A stretch of DNA of 64,000 bases, from contig JAMKCH010002870.1 of the NCBI GenBank assembly GCA_023653785.1, forward strand, positions 34,707 to 98,706. The letters are read 5' to 3'. Positions 1 through 11,499 of this stretch are shown piece by piece. Origin of the DNA: Ophioderma brevispina (lineage: Eukaryota > Echinodermata > Ophiuroidea > Amphilepidida > Ophiodermatidae). Made by a program: the position numbers and the translations under genes. Below the pieces are notes generated by a model. That model saw only the letters and a list, made by a program, of their open reading frames with translations. It was not told the origin of the DNA and did not search any database. Numbering within the stretch: the first letter of the stretch is position 1; each line of letters opens with the position of its first letter.

Positions 1-530
1 CTTTACCATTATTTAAAAGCTTGAAATGCTGCATGCGGGTTTGGGGCAATTTTCATATTTTGTTCACACTCGGTTTTTAATTACTGTCGTAAAATTGTTT
101 GAGTTTGGTTCAATGTAGAGGGGATTTTGCTGAATCTAAATTATGCATTCTTAATCAATTTTATTTATTTTTATTTATTTATTCATTTATAGTTCTATGG
201 TGTGTTTTATGTCAATAAATCTCCCGAAAAATGGTAGGGATTGCCCGCACAGGCGGTGAAAGACTATAGCAAACGTAAATTTGACATATCAGTCCTTTTG
301 AGTAAATTACAACAAAGGGTCAACGGGTCAAATAAGGTCAAGAATATAACAAATAACAAGGCGAACTTGTAAATTTACAAAATTAAAGAAAAGGGGCAGA
401 TTCCATATAAGGCAGGTGAGGGTCTACTAAACTTGTTCCGGAAACCAGTCCCGAAAAGGCACGCACTTCATGGGGGCCTTGGCTTCCCTGCTTCACACTC
501 CCTAAACCACCCCTTCCCATGTCTATTCCC
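1..530. other. Unannotated AT-rich sequence
   Basis: I see no gene, RNA or clear repeat. There is a short TTTA-type run near 160-185. Nothing else is supported. Confidence 0.5.
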
Positions 531-531
531 T

Positions 532-640
532 AATAAAGAACCAATCTTTGTGGGGTCTTTGTAGAACCAAAAAGGTTCTGTGGCCAAGAAAATGGTTTCT
601 GTATAGAATCTTACTCTAGAACCTTTGGAGGTTATGTTAA
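532..640. repeat. Short diverged GAACC/GGTTC repeat
   Basis: The motifs GAACC and GGTTC (or one-base variants) recur about every 20-30 bases, alternating in orientation so that short hairpins such as AGAACC-AAAAA-GGTTCT can form. The block is flanked by similar TAATAAAG strings, which hints at a small inverted-repeat element. The family is not identified. Confidence 0.4.
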
Positions 641-775
641 TAAAGCACCCATTTTTTTCTGTGAGATGTTTTTTGACATATATTTTTCACATCCTTCCCA
701 CATTATAGAATTACTATTATAGGCCTATCTCTGATATTTCTACGATCGTCGTTTGTTTAAGAAATAAGGGGTGAT

Positions 776-905
776 GCAGTATCCTTTATGGGCGAATACT
801 GTGTCCGAGGTCGGAAAAAATAAATAATGGACGAGGCGCGCCGAGTCCATTATTTTAATTTTTTCCGGCCTGGATACATTATGAGCCCAATTAAGATAAT
901 ACTGC
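776..905. mobile_element. Foldback (inverted-repeat) element with GC-rich centre
   Basis: The left arm from GCAGTAT and the right arm ending ATACTGC are imperfect reverse complements, with a strong inner stem ending in TAATGGAC/GTCCATTA. The centre is the 8-base palindrome GGCGCGCC at about 835-842. The arms contain the conserved string CCGGAAAAAAT on one side and its complement on the other. It looks like a short non-autonomous foldback element. No target duplication could be assigned. Confidence 0.65.
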
Positions 906-966
906 AAACCCTTTCTTTCTAATTCTGTTTACTGAAAACAGCGTATATAAGAGAAAATATTTGTGA

Positions 967-988
967 CCCATTATTGCAGAATAATGGG
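967..988. repeat. Short hairpin CCCATTATT / AATAATGGG
   Basis: A perfect 9-bp stem surrounds a GCAG loop. The same ATAATGGG string recurs at about 1020-1029, and TAATGGAC occurs in the foldback just upstream, so this may be debris of that family. Confidence 0.5.
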
Positions 989-1469
989 CTAAACTGAACC
1001 AATCAGAATGCTGCATTTTCAATAATGGGCCTCAGAGGTAATAGAATTGTAAGTAAGGCTGTTCCTCCTTTTGATGTCTGACATTAGCGATTTTTCTTTC
1101 AAAGATATGTTCTTTTTTCCGCTCAACAAAACATTTTTTATTATGGCGAAGAGAAAGGGCCTGGTCAACGCTGTTTTTTGCGCTTTCACGACACATCGCA
1201 TTTGAAACGCGCTGAACAACTGAGTTCTCCGCGAAATCTGGCGTTGCGCCATACGCTGATTCAAGCAAGGCGCAAGGTTGAAATTTGAAATACGCCTTCG
1301 CAGTAGCTGAGCTAAGTTTTCTGACACGCAAATACCTTAACGGACGGTGATATGTAGGTGTGTGCAGGTATGTGTCTCTGAACAGGCGATCTACAGCTTG
1401 GTTCAATTGCCAATTCCAACTGAACCATGAGGAGGGTGAATTCTATATTTCAAAGGCAAAGTTGTATAC

Positions 1470-1575
1470 AATTAAATCCATAATTAAGAAATCAATCTCA
1501 GTGAGTGGCCCCGCCAGGAATGGAACTGCAGACCTCCAGCACCAAGGCTACTACCCAAACCAGTGGCAGCCCTTT
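1470..1575 (-). mobile_element. Probable tRNA-derived SINE head
   Basis: On the minus strand an A-box-like string (GTTTGGGTAGTAGCC, about 1545-1566) is followed at tRNA-like spacing by a B-box-like string (AGTTCCATTCC, about 1518-1529). The B box departs from the GGTTCGANTCC consensus, so the promoter is probably decayed. The downstream body runs into AT-rich sequence at lower coordinates. No cloverleaf can be drawn with confidence, so this is not called as a tRNA gene. Confidence 0.45.
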
Positions 1576-1599
1576 GCGGAAGTGATTTCTCCCCCGCCC

Positions 1600-1829
1600 C
1601 CCCCCCAATTCCACAAAATTTGCAAGTTCCCACTTTTTGCTGAAAGTTTATTTGATAACATGTCAACAATTAGAGAATTTTGACACAAAAGGCCACTGTT
1701 TTGGTGATAAAATGTTCAACAGTCCAAAAGGACCATTTTAGGGGGTTTGGTCCATTTTTACCCAAAAGGTCTACTTTTTTTGAAGTCCGCCACCCACCCC
1801 CCCCCAAATAAATCCTGCATACGGCCCTG
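1600..1829 (-). mobile_element. CAGGRCCGTATGCAGG-family MITE, copy 1
   Basis: Read on the minus strand the copy starts CAGGGCCGTATGCAGG at 1829, then a T/G-rich stretch, GACTTC, and several AAAAGTGGACC-like strings. The same order is seen from 35394 on the plus strand and from 32668 on the minus strand. The start CAG is typical of hAT-type ends, but no 8-bp duplication was found. The far end near a G-run at about 1590-1605 is approximate. Confidence 0.65.
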
Positions 1830-2344
1830 CCAGTGGGTCCACCCTACCATAACCTCCAGGTGGGCCAATGGTCCCCAAATTCCTTGGGGACCAAGTGAAT
1901 GATTCTGGCATAGGTAGTTCAAAACACACTGTAGAGTGGGCACCAGAATGGTATCCAAGTATTTCATCACAAAATGAATTAAACCAGTAAATATATCGAA
2001 CTTTGGACAGGATTGCAACTGCAAAGAGAGGCTATTTACTTAAAATAGACTGTCGTCTTGATTTATTCAATAACTCGCCAGGCCCGAGGAAAGTCAGACA
2101 CAGATACGCTCTTTTTTTCTGCGTGTGTTATGTGAATTGTTCTTATTTGTGAATGAAATGGGATGGGTTCTTCTCGGCTTAAGCATTTGTCACCCGAGGA
2201 GTAAGTCAACAGATCAAGAACGGCAGCCAGAAACTCCTTGTGGCATAACTCATGTTGGGAAGATCAATTTGTTCTTGATTTAATCGTATAAGACAAACTG
2301 GAAATGACAACAAACCTAAAGACGCTCTAGGGAGCTCACAAAGC
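1830..2344. other. Unannotated interval
   Basis: No gene or recognisable repeat was found between the flanking elements. Confidence 0.4.
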
Positions 2345-2510
2345 GGTACAGTATAACACACCAGTGCTGAAAAAAAACTTTACTATACTACGTTCAGTGC
2401 AAGATGGACTGTGACACGGCAAAATCTGGTACAGTATCACTGATCTTGCCTGGTAAAAGACTTTACTAAACTACGTTCAGTGCATGAGGGACTGTGCACC
2501 AGAGGGAACT
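2345..2510. repeat. 83-bp tandem duplication
   Basis: Two adjacent units begin GGTACAGTAT at 2345 and 2428 and share ACTTTACTA, ACTACGTTCAGTGCA and GGACTGTG in the same order. They are diverged, so the duplication is not recent. Confidence 0.75.
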
Positions 2511-2514
2511 AACA

Positions 2515-3118
2515 CAAAGTATTTTGCACAAATGAAAGAGAAAACTGGTTTTTCGACCCACCAGGTTTTTCAGTGAAAAACCAGGTTTTATCGAGTGATA
2601 AATAGGTTTATATCAAAACTTTGCCTTTTCGAACGGGGGGGGGGGGAAATTTTTCTTTTTTGGTTTTTTCAAATTGAAAAACTAAGTTTTATCAATTCGA
2701 TAATCAAGGTTTTGAAAAACCCCCTGGTTTTTAAAAATCAAACACAGGTTTTCTCGAGCACTAACCTCTTGATCAAAAACCGTAGCCTTTCAAAACGATA
2801 AACCTGGTTTTTGGAATTGAAACCAGGTATCAAATTCAATAGGCAAGGGTTTTGAAAAAAACTAGTTATCGAGCGAAGATAAATAAAATAGGTTTATCAA
2901 AAACCTAGCTCTTTCAAATCGATAAACCTGGTTTTTAGAATAAAAAAAACAGTGCATCGAAATCGATAAGCAAGGTTTTGAAAAACATGGTTTTTCAATC
3001 CGAAAAACAGGTTTTTACCGACTGATACAACTAGGTTTATAAACAACTATGGCTTTCAAAGTAAAAAACTTGGTTTTTCGAAAAACCAGAATCTTCTCTT
3101 CATTGTGCAAAATACTTG
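2515..3118. mobile_element. Inverted-repeat element enclosing a 130-bp satellite
   Basis: The ends are inverted repeats of nearly 40 bp: AAGTATTTTGCACA at about 2517 and its complement ending at about 3117, each followed inward by CTGGTTTTTCGA. Between them diverged tandem units carry AAACCTGGTTTTT, CGATAA and CAAGGTTTTG; the last occurs at 2705, 2844 and 2971, giving a period of 127-139 bp. Short stems form between AAAACC and GGTTTT throughout. The structure fits a non-autonomous DNA transposon that has amplified internal tandem repeats. A poly-G tract lies at 2635-2646. Confidence 0.75.
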
Positions 3119-4366
3119 CCAAGATGCATGTGAGTCTTATTTTCAGCGTTCTGGTATATGAAATGACCTCGCTTTCATGAATTTGGTACATGAAAGGAGT
3201 TGGGGGTTTTCAACATTTTCTCAATTGTTGAAAAATTAGACAAATTTCCTCAATCAGAGGACAACAAAATTTTCTAAATTATTGTAAGGACAATTGGTCC
3301 AATTTCCTTAATCTGAAGCCAAAATTTTCAAAATTTGCCTAAAAAAAGGTCAACATTTTAAGGAAAATGCGTGAATTTGTGTTACATTTGGTCCAAAAAA
3401 TTTGCATCTCTGGTATAGTTATAGGTCCCTTTTTCGGCAAAAATGGTATGAATATGCGGTCTACTTTCAAGACAGTTTGGAGTACTCCACTTTTTGTTGA
3501 TCATTTTCCAAAATCTTGGTTTACGGTGTTTGTTTGGAGGTGTTGGTGCAAAAAGCTGCTCACAAGTAATGGTTATTGATGTAACTTCCTAGACAGCAAC
3601 AAAGATAATTTGATTGGCACTCAGTATTGCAACACAGATGGTAAGTGGAGCTATGAAAAACAACAACAAAGGAGGCGAAAAGCAATCGATTACTCTAAAC
3701 AGGTTTTTTTACACGGTCTTGCATCTTAAAAATGAAATAAACTTCTAGCTAAGTTGTCCACAAGTAACAATGATAATGTTTATACTAAGTTACAGATGCA
3801 AATTTGATTTAGTGTTAACTCCAGAGAGCTATCTGCCTATTGGTAAAAGGAATACTAAATAATTTAATGGCAATCAGTGACAATGTAAGATTGAAGAGAA
3901 TCTGTAAGGAAGAGTTTTAGCAGAGCTATCTAATTGGTGACTCAAATGAATAGAATATGTAATCAGGCAATCAGAAACTCTGTATGAAAGTAGGTACACT
4001 ATGAGCCTGATCAATCTCAATTCCCATGGTATGGTCCAGAAACTGTATTTACCTGTGTATTTGGACTACACCCAAGGCGTTTTTCATCGAAGATGGCTAT
4101 AAAATCGAGTAGATAAAAGCACAACATTGCAAGTTACCTAGCACATGTGAACAGGCACATGCTTGGCAGATATATCACAGTCATGCCACCGAGTTGGGTG
4201 GTTGTCTCATGGAGCAGTGCAAAGTCCTCTGATACCATTATTTTAAGAATTAAAAGACATGGTATATGCCTTAATTTACATTTCCTAAGCAGCTAGAAAC
4301 AAAACGTTTGATTGGATGACAGCTCACCCGTCACAGTGGATAATTGACACATGCATAATGGATGAT
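3119..4366. other. Unannotated interval
   Basis: No gene, RNA or clear repeat was found. A region at 3200-3350 is rich in short AATTTTC/GAAAATT strings but forms no defined unit. Confidence 0.45.
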
Positions 4367-4635
4367 CTGATCACTGACCTCTACACATTGATAGCGGGTC
4401 AGAGTCGCCGATGAAACATCAGGAAGTTGGTTTTTGACCTATACAATATGGCGGGAAACAATGCATGCAACTTGTCCAACAATAGAACATCTGTGTGGAA
4501 TATGTGCACCAGCAGGTGTATGCATTGTTTCCGCCATATTGTATAGGTCAAAAACCAACTTCCTGTTGTTTCACTCGGCGACCATTCAACTGTGCGGCAG
4601 CCCGCTATCCATGTGTAGAGGTCAGTGGATCTGAC
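4367..4635. mobile_element. Foldback element (about 265 bp)
   Basis: The left arm (4367 to about 4469) and the right arm (about 4520-4632) are reverse complements across ACTGACCTCTACACA, GATAGCGGG, CGCCGA and a long shared inner part containing GACCTATACAATATGG. The right arm has about 17 extra bases between the outer and inner blocks. The loop is about 50 nt. GATC abuts both ends and may be a 4-bp target duplication. Open frames here exist only because both strands repeat the same sequence. Confidence 0.8.
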
Positions 4636-6269
4636 CCATGGTCTTGAGAGTATCATTATTGTGTACAATGCCCAGATAACACAAGCGTTGATTTTTTCCT
4701 GTAAGTTTGAAGTTTGTAATCTCGATGTAATGGGTATTTTGATTGAAAAACTACCCACAATGTTCCACATTGCTGAACACTCAAAACAAGGAATGAAATA
4801 CTCTTTTACCAAGAAATAACCCAGCTCATCAGGCTGTATAAATTAAACAAAATGAAATACTAACACTTTTTTTGTGAATGAATGAATGATGAACAGGGGA
4901 CAGGCTTATTTCTTGGAAATTGGGGCAAATTGGCCAAAGTACAGTGTGAAAATGCCCGGGGGGCACTCACCTATGAAATGGTATTGGTGTAAGTACATAT
5001 TAAGTACTAACATCCTCGCTAAGTTGTCTTTTTAAAAGACTATTCTTGTTAAGTATGATTTTTGATACCCAGAATACACAAAGTACTGCATTGTATCATG
5101 GGTCATGAAGAGTTCATTGGAGTGGGCCTATATGCATGATTCTAGCAGAATCTATGATGAAGTGAAACTCAATCAATGCGCGCGAGGATCAAGTAAATGA
5201 TACAACCCGAGAAAGTGATACGACAAATATTATATAAAGGCTCGAGAAAATACACGGTCCTGAACCTGGTCCTCTCGCTCGCTACCTAGGCTGAAGATTA
5301 AACCCACTGGACCACATTTTTAGAATAATCTTTCCTTCAAGGGCAAACCTCAGAAACTTTTTGCTTTACATTTTCCTCCATGCATAAATCAGACATATCA
5401 TTGCTTTTCAGTGCAGATGCCATAGAATATTCAAGTTTTATAATTTAATTTCTTCTCCATGAGAGAAAGCACTCTCAGAATCAACTGACATCTTGGGACA
5501 AAAGCTTTTTCTTTCTTTTGTGATAATTAAAAAACAAGGTCATGAAAGATATAAAATGCATCTTGGTGTTAACATTTGTTGTGACTAACAATTACAGCTT
5601 TGTTAATCAAAAACTGGTAAGCAAATTAAGTTGAATGTTTTCCATGCGTAACTATAGTGACTCATTACTACACACAACCATGCCATTTGCTGTTGTCATT
5701 AACCAACCTTTTTATCTTAACACAACTTTCACAGTCCGTCTATATAATGTAAACACCCAAGACATAGATTGTAAACTTCCCTCTCCTCCCTCTTAGTAAA
5801 ACAGTGCAAATGGACACTACCTGGTTTCAATGCGCTCTATAACCAACTACTTCATGCAATTTGGTTCACAAACGATCCTGATATAAAAATGTCATCATAT
5901 TAAGGGGTGGAGCATATCCCCCTCTCTAAAACTAAAATAAATGGCTATAATCACTATAATAAACCCTAATGTGAGGTATCCAATTTCACCTGACCTATGG
6001 TCCATGCTTCCACTAGTGAGTTCAATTAAGTTCAACTCGGGTAGAGCTCAGAGTAGCACAACCACTGCAGCACCTGACCACAACAGGTGTTTGTGGTTTT
6101 ATACCTAGGATCTGGAGTCCAGCCATATGCACAACAACCCCAGATCATGTACCCAACTGTTGTTTATTAATCCTTTCTCTACATTGTACACTAAAAATGC
6201 TTAAGCCTGATTTCAAACATGAAAACACAATGTTCAAAATAATTGATAATACTGTTGATTATGCCGTAC
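4636..6269. other. Unannotated interval
   Basis: No supported gene or RNA. The sequence is ordinary AT-rich DNA with no recognisable long repeat. Confidence 0.45.
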
Positions 6270-6400
6270 AGGTGCAGGGGAGGGCGGCCAAGATCCCATT
6301 TCAGAGAACGTCCCAGTTGGTTTAATCGACCGTAAAGCGAAATTTGGACGAAAAATTCTGAATTTTGTATAATATGTTTGTCAAGGCATATTTTCTTTCT
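6270..6400. repeat. Dispersed repeat fragment shared with 38308-38400
   Basis: The two places share GCAGGGGAGGGCGGCC, then GTTGGTTTAA-like and GTAAAGCGAA-like strings, then GACGAAAAATTCTGA in the same order. The element's ends and type are unknown. Confidence 0.55.
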
Positions 6401-6700
6401 TCTTCCAAAACCATTGAGTTGAAAAGCAACTCCCCTGGAAGGGTTATTTCTGAATTTTGTGTATTAATAAATAACGAAAGAGAGGATGAGGTCGCATGGA
6501 GGTCATGTTAAAGCAGGAAACCCATTACCCCACACAAGCAACCAAAATTGTTTGGGGTTTGCACTCATGTATTGCTGTAATTTCTTTCAACTGTTTGGTG
6601 ATGCTACCATGAATGAGGCTTGGCCGCCACCGCCTGGTACAATGGTGAAAATCAAGTTTGTCGTTCTTAGCAGACCACCTTGATCACGGCTAATGGAACC

Positions 6701-7200
6701 TTTGTCCACATGTGGGCACTATTATTACCACACTCCTGTAAAAAAGCATGAGAGTGGAATAACCATCTACAAGCGTGTCATCCGTGCCTGTATTGCTTCA
6801 AATAACATAAAGTCTATCCCTACTTATGGTTTTTCCCTTGATTTATAAATCTTTTTGAAATAGAAAAAAGCATATGTCCCCATCAAAAACAGTACATGAG
6901 CACTTGTCCACACGTGTGAAATCTTAGTACCATCACTCTGTAAAAAAGCTATAAATAAACACATCTACAAGCTTTTTGCTGTGCCTTATTGCCATCAATA
7001 CCATAAATCCTGTACCTCCTTATTATTTTTCCGTGAATTTTACAATATTTTTGTCGATCATATTTTTTTACACGTCCCTTATGGAAAACAGTGCTGGAAC
7101 ACTTGTCCACAATGTGGCGATAAATAATATAAATCCTGGGCCCTACTTATTATTTTTCCTTAATTTCCTTTTTATAAAAAAATGATAAGTCCACTCATAT
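6701..7200. repeat. 200-bp tandem repeat, about 2.5 units
   Basis: Units begin TTGTCCACA at about 6701, 6903 and 7102, a period of 199-202 bp. Each holds CTGTAAAAAAGC, ATCTACAAGC, TTATTGCC and a CCTTATTATTTTTCC-like string in the same order. The third unit is truncated. The short open frames here are by-products of the repeat. Confidence 0.75.
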
Positions 7201-8539
7201 TTTTCTTACAAGTCACTACAGTGGGATTAAAAATTACTTGGACAGGATATACGCACACCTTATGGTAAGCGCAACAAGGGTACAACCGGTCTTTCAGCGC
7301 AGTCTTCGAACCAATTACGCATCCCAAAACGAGGTTGCGATGTTCCTCCTGGCTCATAGCCGTCACGCTCAAGTGTGTTCGATTCTGTCCAAAAAATTCT
7401 TAATCAACTGTATTGTGCAATCTTCAACGAGTTTACAATGTATTTCCTCCAAATTTGCCTGCTCAGTTTGCCTGTGTCATCTTTCTGTCAATGATCTCAA
7501 TAATTAATATTAAAATAAAAATTCTAAACCACTTTGAAACCAATTCATGGTCTTTCCCATTTTTGGCTTACAAAGTAGTGAAAAGCACAGGTCAAATAAA
7601 ATGAATACAATCATAAAAATTTTGTAGATTTCTCTCTCTCTCTCAGTCCATTGAAAGTTGATAACCAAGTCCTGTGTTAGAATAGGCAATGTACCTCGGT
7701 GCCTCGATCTACTTCACTGAACGTGTGTGTGAGTGTTGGCGAGTATGAGAAGCAAACCTTCTACAGAAATCATCAATTTAATATTTCAAATAAGCTCAAT
7801 CCCATGTCATTCCCAGCTCAAATATGTTGTTGCAGCCGCATATCTTCCATCTAACATTCTAAAACGGAATCGAAAAATAAGATTAGGTTTGTACTATCGC
7901 GTGTGATACTTGATAAGTCCCTCTCAAACAAAATGAGGCATGTTTTTCGATCATCTTTCAAACCCCCATTGGAAACGCATTGTAAACATAGACCCACCAC
8001 GCCGCTTGGCACCCACTTTTGATGATTTAGCATTTAATTGACTAACGGTGAATGACGAAATGTGTAATTCGGAGCGTTGTGACTGGTTACAGGCTTTCAG
8101 AGTGTGAGTTTTTTTGGAAAGTTCTGATGACAAGCTACAGCTGGGTGTTTGTTGATTGTGAATCAGAATGTGTGGATTCTGAGATATTTTGTGAAAAATT
8201 CCGCAATTTTTTTTTTCTTTTCTCCCCAATGAAAATTTCCAGAAAATCACAAGACATGCTGAGAATTTTACAATTGATCCAGAATTTATGTATTTTTTGT
8301 ACAAAGCAAAATTTTATCACTAACAGCGCTTGGAAAAGAAGACTAATATAAGGACATATGATGGTAAAGTCCACCAAGGACCAGCTTGTACGCCAAACTT
8401 GATGTTTGAATGGCACACATTGGGCATGTGGCCTCACTGGCCACTTGGCGGCGCTGTGACAGTTGTGATGGTAAAAGATGCGCAATATATATTTGTATCT
8501 CAGTAAAATTTAAAGTAATTTATACATGCCTATATGACA
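7201..8539. other. Unannotated interval
   Basis: Overlapping short frames occur at 7950-8480 on both strands, but none shows a domain, a splice-site pattern or a clear codon bias. A short CT run lies at about 7629-7646, and a GTGGCC/GGCCAC hairpin lies at about 8429-8445. Confidence 0.45.
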
Positions 8540-8907
8540 TTAAAGGTGCAACGAGAGTTTTTGAGCACCCCAAATATGTGCCCTAAGTAGTAATTTCTAT
8601 AGCCTAGACACCCATAATGTCTAACCTTGCTTTTGCTACAGAAATTCTTAAAAGAGAGAAAAGGCGATTCTGTTTGCTTAATTTCAATAAAACATCGGCT
8701 GAATTTCGTATTGCTCCTATAATACGAAAGTAGTAATTTCACATCTTTGTACCAAAACATTTCTCAGCTTATTCCCTTTCAGATGAGGTTTTTTTGATGG
8801 AAAGCTTCCATCAGGTTCAAGAGTAAGGTGTGGGGCAGGACTGGGTTCTAGGGGGTATTTGTAGTGGACCGTCGCGGATATGTGAAATCTCTCGTTGTCA
8901 CCTTTAA
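8540..8907. mobile_element. TTAA-ended MITE, 368 bp
   Basis: Terminal inverted repeats read TTAAAGGTGCAACGAGAG on the left and, on the complement of the right end, TTAAAGGTGACAACGAGAG, one base longer. The outermost TTAA may be the target site (as for piggyBac-like elements) or contain a TA target. No transposase is encoded. Confidence 0.85.
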
Positions 8908-10732
8908 ACATCCGATGGTGCCGTTAGGTGGTGGGATAAAGGCGCTTTCGTAGCGAGGTATGGGCTTCGATGTAGAGAAGCATTTTAAAACCACAGCCAT
9001 TTTCCATTATAGTGCTGCTGCCGACTTTTTACACTTGTTTTATTTGCCTTCTGTTTCTGCCCTATAGCAGGTCCCTCAGTTGCTTCTTGAAGAATATGCT
9101 TATTAATTACATTAGGGACGGGGCATGCTTTTTACAACACAGGATAAATGGAGGAGATTTTTTTTTTTTCGGCGAGAAGGGTCGCATTCCCTCCTCGCTT
9201 CATTTTCCGTAAATGAAAGTTGAAAGCTCATGGTTCCTCCTCGCTTCTTCTTGATGAAAAATTTATGTTGCCTCTCAATTGCTTCGCTTCGCATTCCCCT
9301 ATATCCCTCCATTGCCCCTGGCGCAAATAATGACCCGGCCCTTAGTTAATTTTCAACGGGGGGGGGGAGGGTTCACTCCACATGAAATTCCCTAGGTTTG
9401 TAGGCTAGCGATTTCAACCCCAGAGGCATTCGGTAACATGGCAATAGAGGTCTTTGGTGAGAAGACAGCAAGTGCCCATAAAGAGGTGTGTTATTTGGAC
9501 GAAAATATGCTAAAGTATAAAAAAGTCGAAAGTTGGCCAAAAGTAGGGGTATTTTGGTTCATTTTTCAAAATTCCTTCCAAAAAATAGGGCCTTTTGGTG
9601 AGAGGCAACATCTTTAAAAATATGGCATCTTTGGGGAACAATGAATGCTGAAAATGGTGGTCTCCCAGCCTTATGATGCTTTTCTGCAGTTGAATAAATA
9701 TGTAAAGTAGGTCATGAATAAATTTCAACTCTTATGGACAAGGTTGTGTTTGTACAGGTTGGAAGACGAATGCATGAATAGCTTGTAAACTTCCTACAAA
9801 GTGCAAAATTTAAAGAAAATCTCAAATATCTCATTTTTTGGGCACAATATGCAAATTAGGCCCTATGTAACATTTCATACAACGAATCACTCTCGTCATA
9901 GTTTGTGTTGTAAAAGGTTTGAAGGTGAAACCATAAAAATTTCAGTACTGGTAGCTTGTATAACCTTCTGAACAAAAGCAAGAAATTAACAAAACTCTTA
10001 ACTTGTCACATTTTGGTAAATAATTATGTTATTACGCCAATTTAAGAGCATGAATTAGGCTCATTTGGTTCCTAATTATTTGTTTATGCTCATAGATAAT
10101 TCCTGAAATTTTCAGATTGTTTGCATTGTGATTTTAAAAAATGCAAATTTTGCTCATTTGTTGGTCAAAATATGCTAATTCGGAGTAGAGTAAGGCTACG
10201 ATAACTCTGTTGATGTCAAAATCTTCTGTATATGAGTGATTAAGAGAAATCCTGCAAGTTGCAGAAAGATAGTGTGTAAGTTTTCTTTAAAGTAAATCTA
10301 TATTAAGAAAATGGTTATTCTTTTCATTGAAAAAATCACTAAAATTTAAACATGTTTCCTCAAAATTATTCAAATTAGTTGGTACAATGGAGCGATTTAA
10401 AACTTGTAATGTTATTAAGATGTAGGTACATATATCAGGAACAAACCTAACAAAAATCAAGTGTATCCCTTTTCTCGTTTAGATTCTGTACATATTTTTG
10501 TGTTGAAAAGGACACTTAAAATGGTGCCATGGCAAAATAAAGAAAATAAAAAAGACTGGCCTGTGACACTTGTTATCCAAATGACTGTTATGTGCGAGTA
10601 CAAAAATGTGAGATAAGTTGCAACGGAATGTCCCGATTTCAAAATTCGAAGGTTCTGATTTTGATGAGAGTCTCTCTTTCACCTTACCATACCATTTAAA
10701 CCCACGGATGCAGAACTTATTTCTCACCTGAA
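8908..10732. other. Unannotated interval
   Basis: No gene recognised. TTCCTCCTCGCTTC-like strings occur at about 9187 and 9234, and homopolymer T and G runs lie at about 9160 and 9360. From about 9830 to 10200 there are recurring ATGCAAATTAGG/ATGCTAATTCGG-like strings, which suggests a diverged repeat of unknown type. Confidence 0.4.
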
Positions 10733-10961
10733 CGGCCTAAGTAACCAGGATTTATTTACCCCCTCTAAATGGGTGGGGCAAATTGGCGCAAAAGTGGTCA
10801 CTTTACCAAAACTTTTTTTGACAAGCATAAAAACTTATTTTTGGCTAACTCCACTCATAAAATATATTTTTTAACCCTTTTTAGCCCTTTAGGGGATTTA
10901 GGGGCTTTTTGGAATTGGGGGAATGCCCCTCCACTCCCCACTGGTTATGGGCCTGGTTGTC
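10733..10961. mobile_element. Possible hAT-like MITE
   Basis: The left end GGCCTAAGTAACCAGG and the complement of the right end, CAGGCCCATAACCAG, form an imperfect inverted repeat. The interior carries the GGGG/CCCC and AAAAGTGG strings seen in other short elements in this window. No 8-bp target duplication was found. Confidence 0.5.
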
Positions 10962-11499
10962 AGGTTTTAAAAAACACACATAAATATATGGCTTCACTGA
11001 CCAGCTCTCACAGATGAGTGGCGAAATATAACTGACAACAGGGAATCAATGGACCTATGCAGGCTTATGCCGGTGTGGTACAGCATTTATTACTTGTTCT
11101 TAACACACTCGTTATTAGAAAATGGAGAACAAACATAATTTATGTATCTTAACACTTAACAGAGTTGCTAATGCAAGTCAAATCTTTAATCTTGTCACCA
11201 CAGGCTTAATTATTGCTAGCTGACCTTTATTTTGCTTATACAGGTGATAATCACACCAGCACACGACAGATGTTGGCGGTGACGGCGGTGTATCGAAATA
11301 GATCTTTCTGCCGCAGGCCACCCCGCGCATCCATACAGAGTACTGGATTTGCTGCAAAGATATGGATCTGTCTCGAGCCGAAATGGGCTTAGTAGTCAAT
11401 GTAGCTGCCACATTTTTGTTAAATCTCAAATTGTTGAACCTGGTCTACATGAATAGGTGACTCAGAGATTTCCACTGTAAGTTTTTTTGCTAGAAATCA
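10962..11499. other. Unannotated interval
   Basis: No gene, RNA or supported repeat was found. Confidence 0.4.

Noticed and set aside
1018..1406. Two overlapping minus frames of 102 and 124 codons
   Set aside because: Neither has a recognisable domain; they overlap in different phases and abut repeat debris.
7951..8485. Overlapping frames on both strands
   Set aside because: Simultaneous openness on both strands without domain or bias suggests chance.
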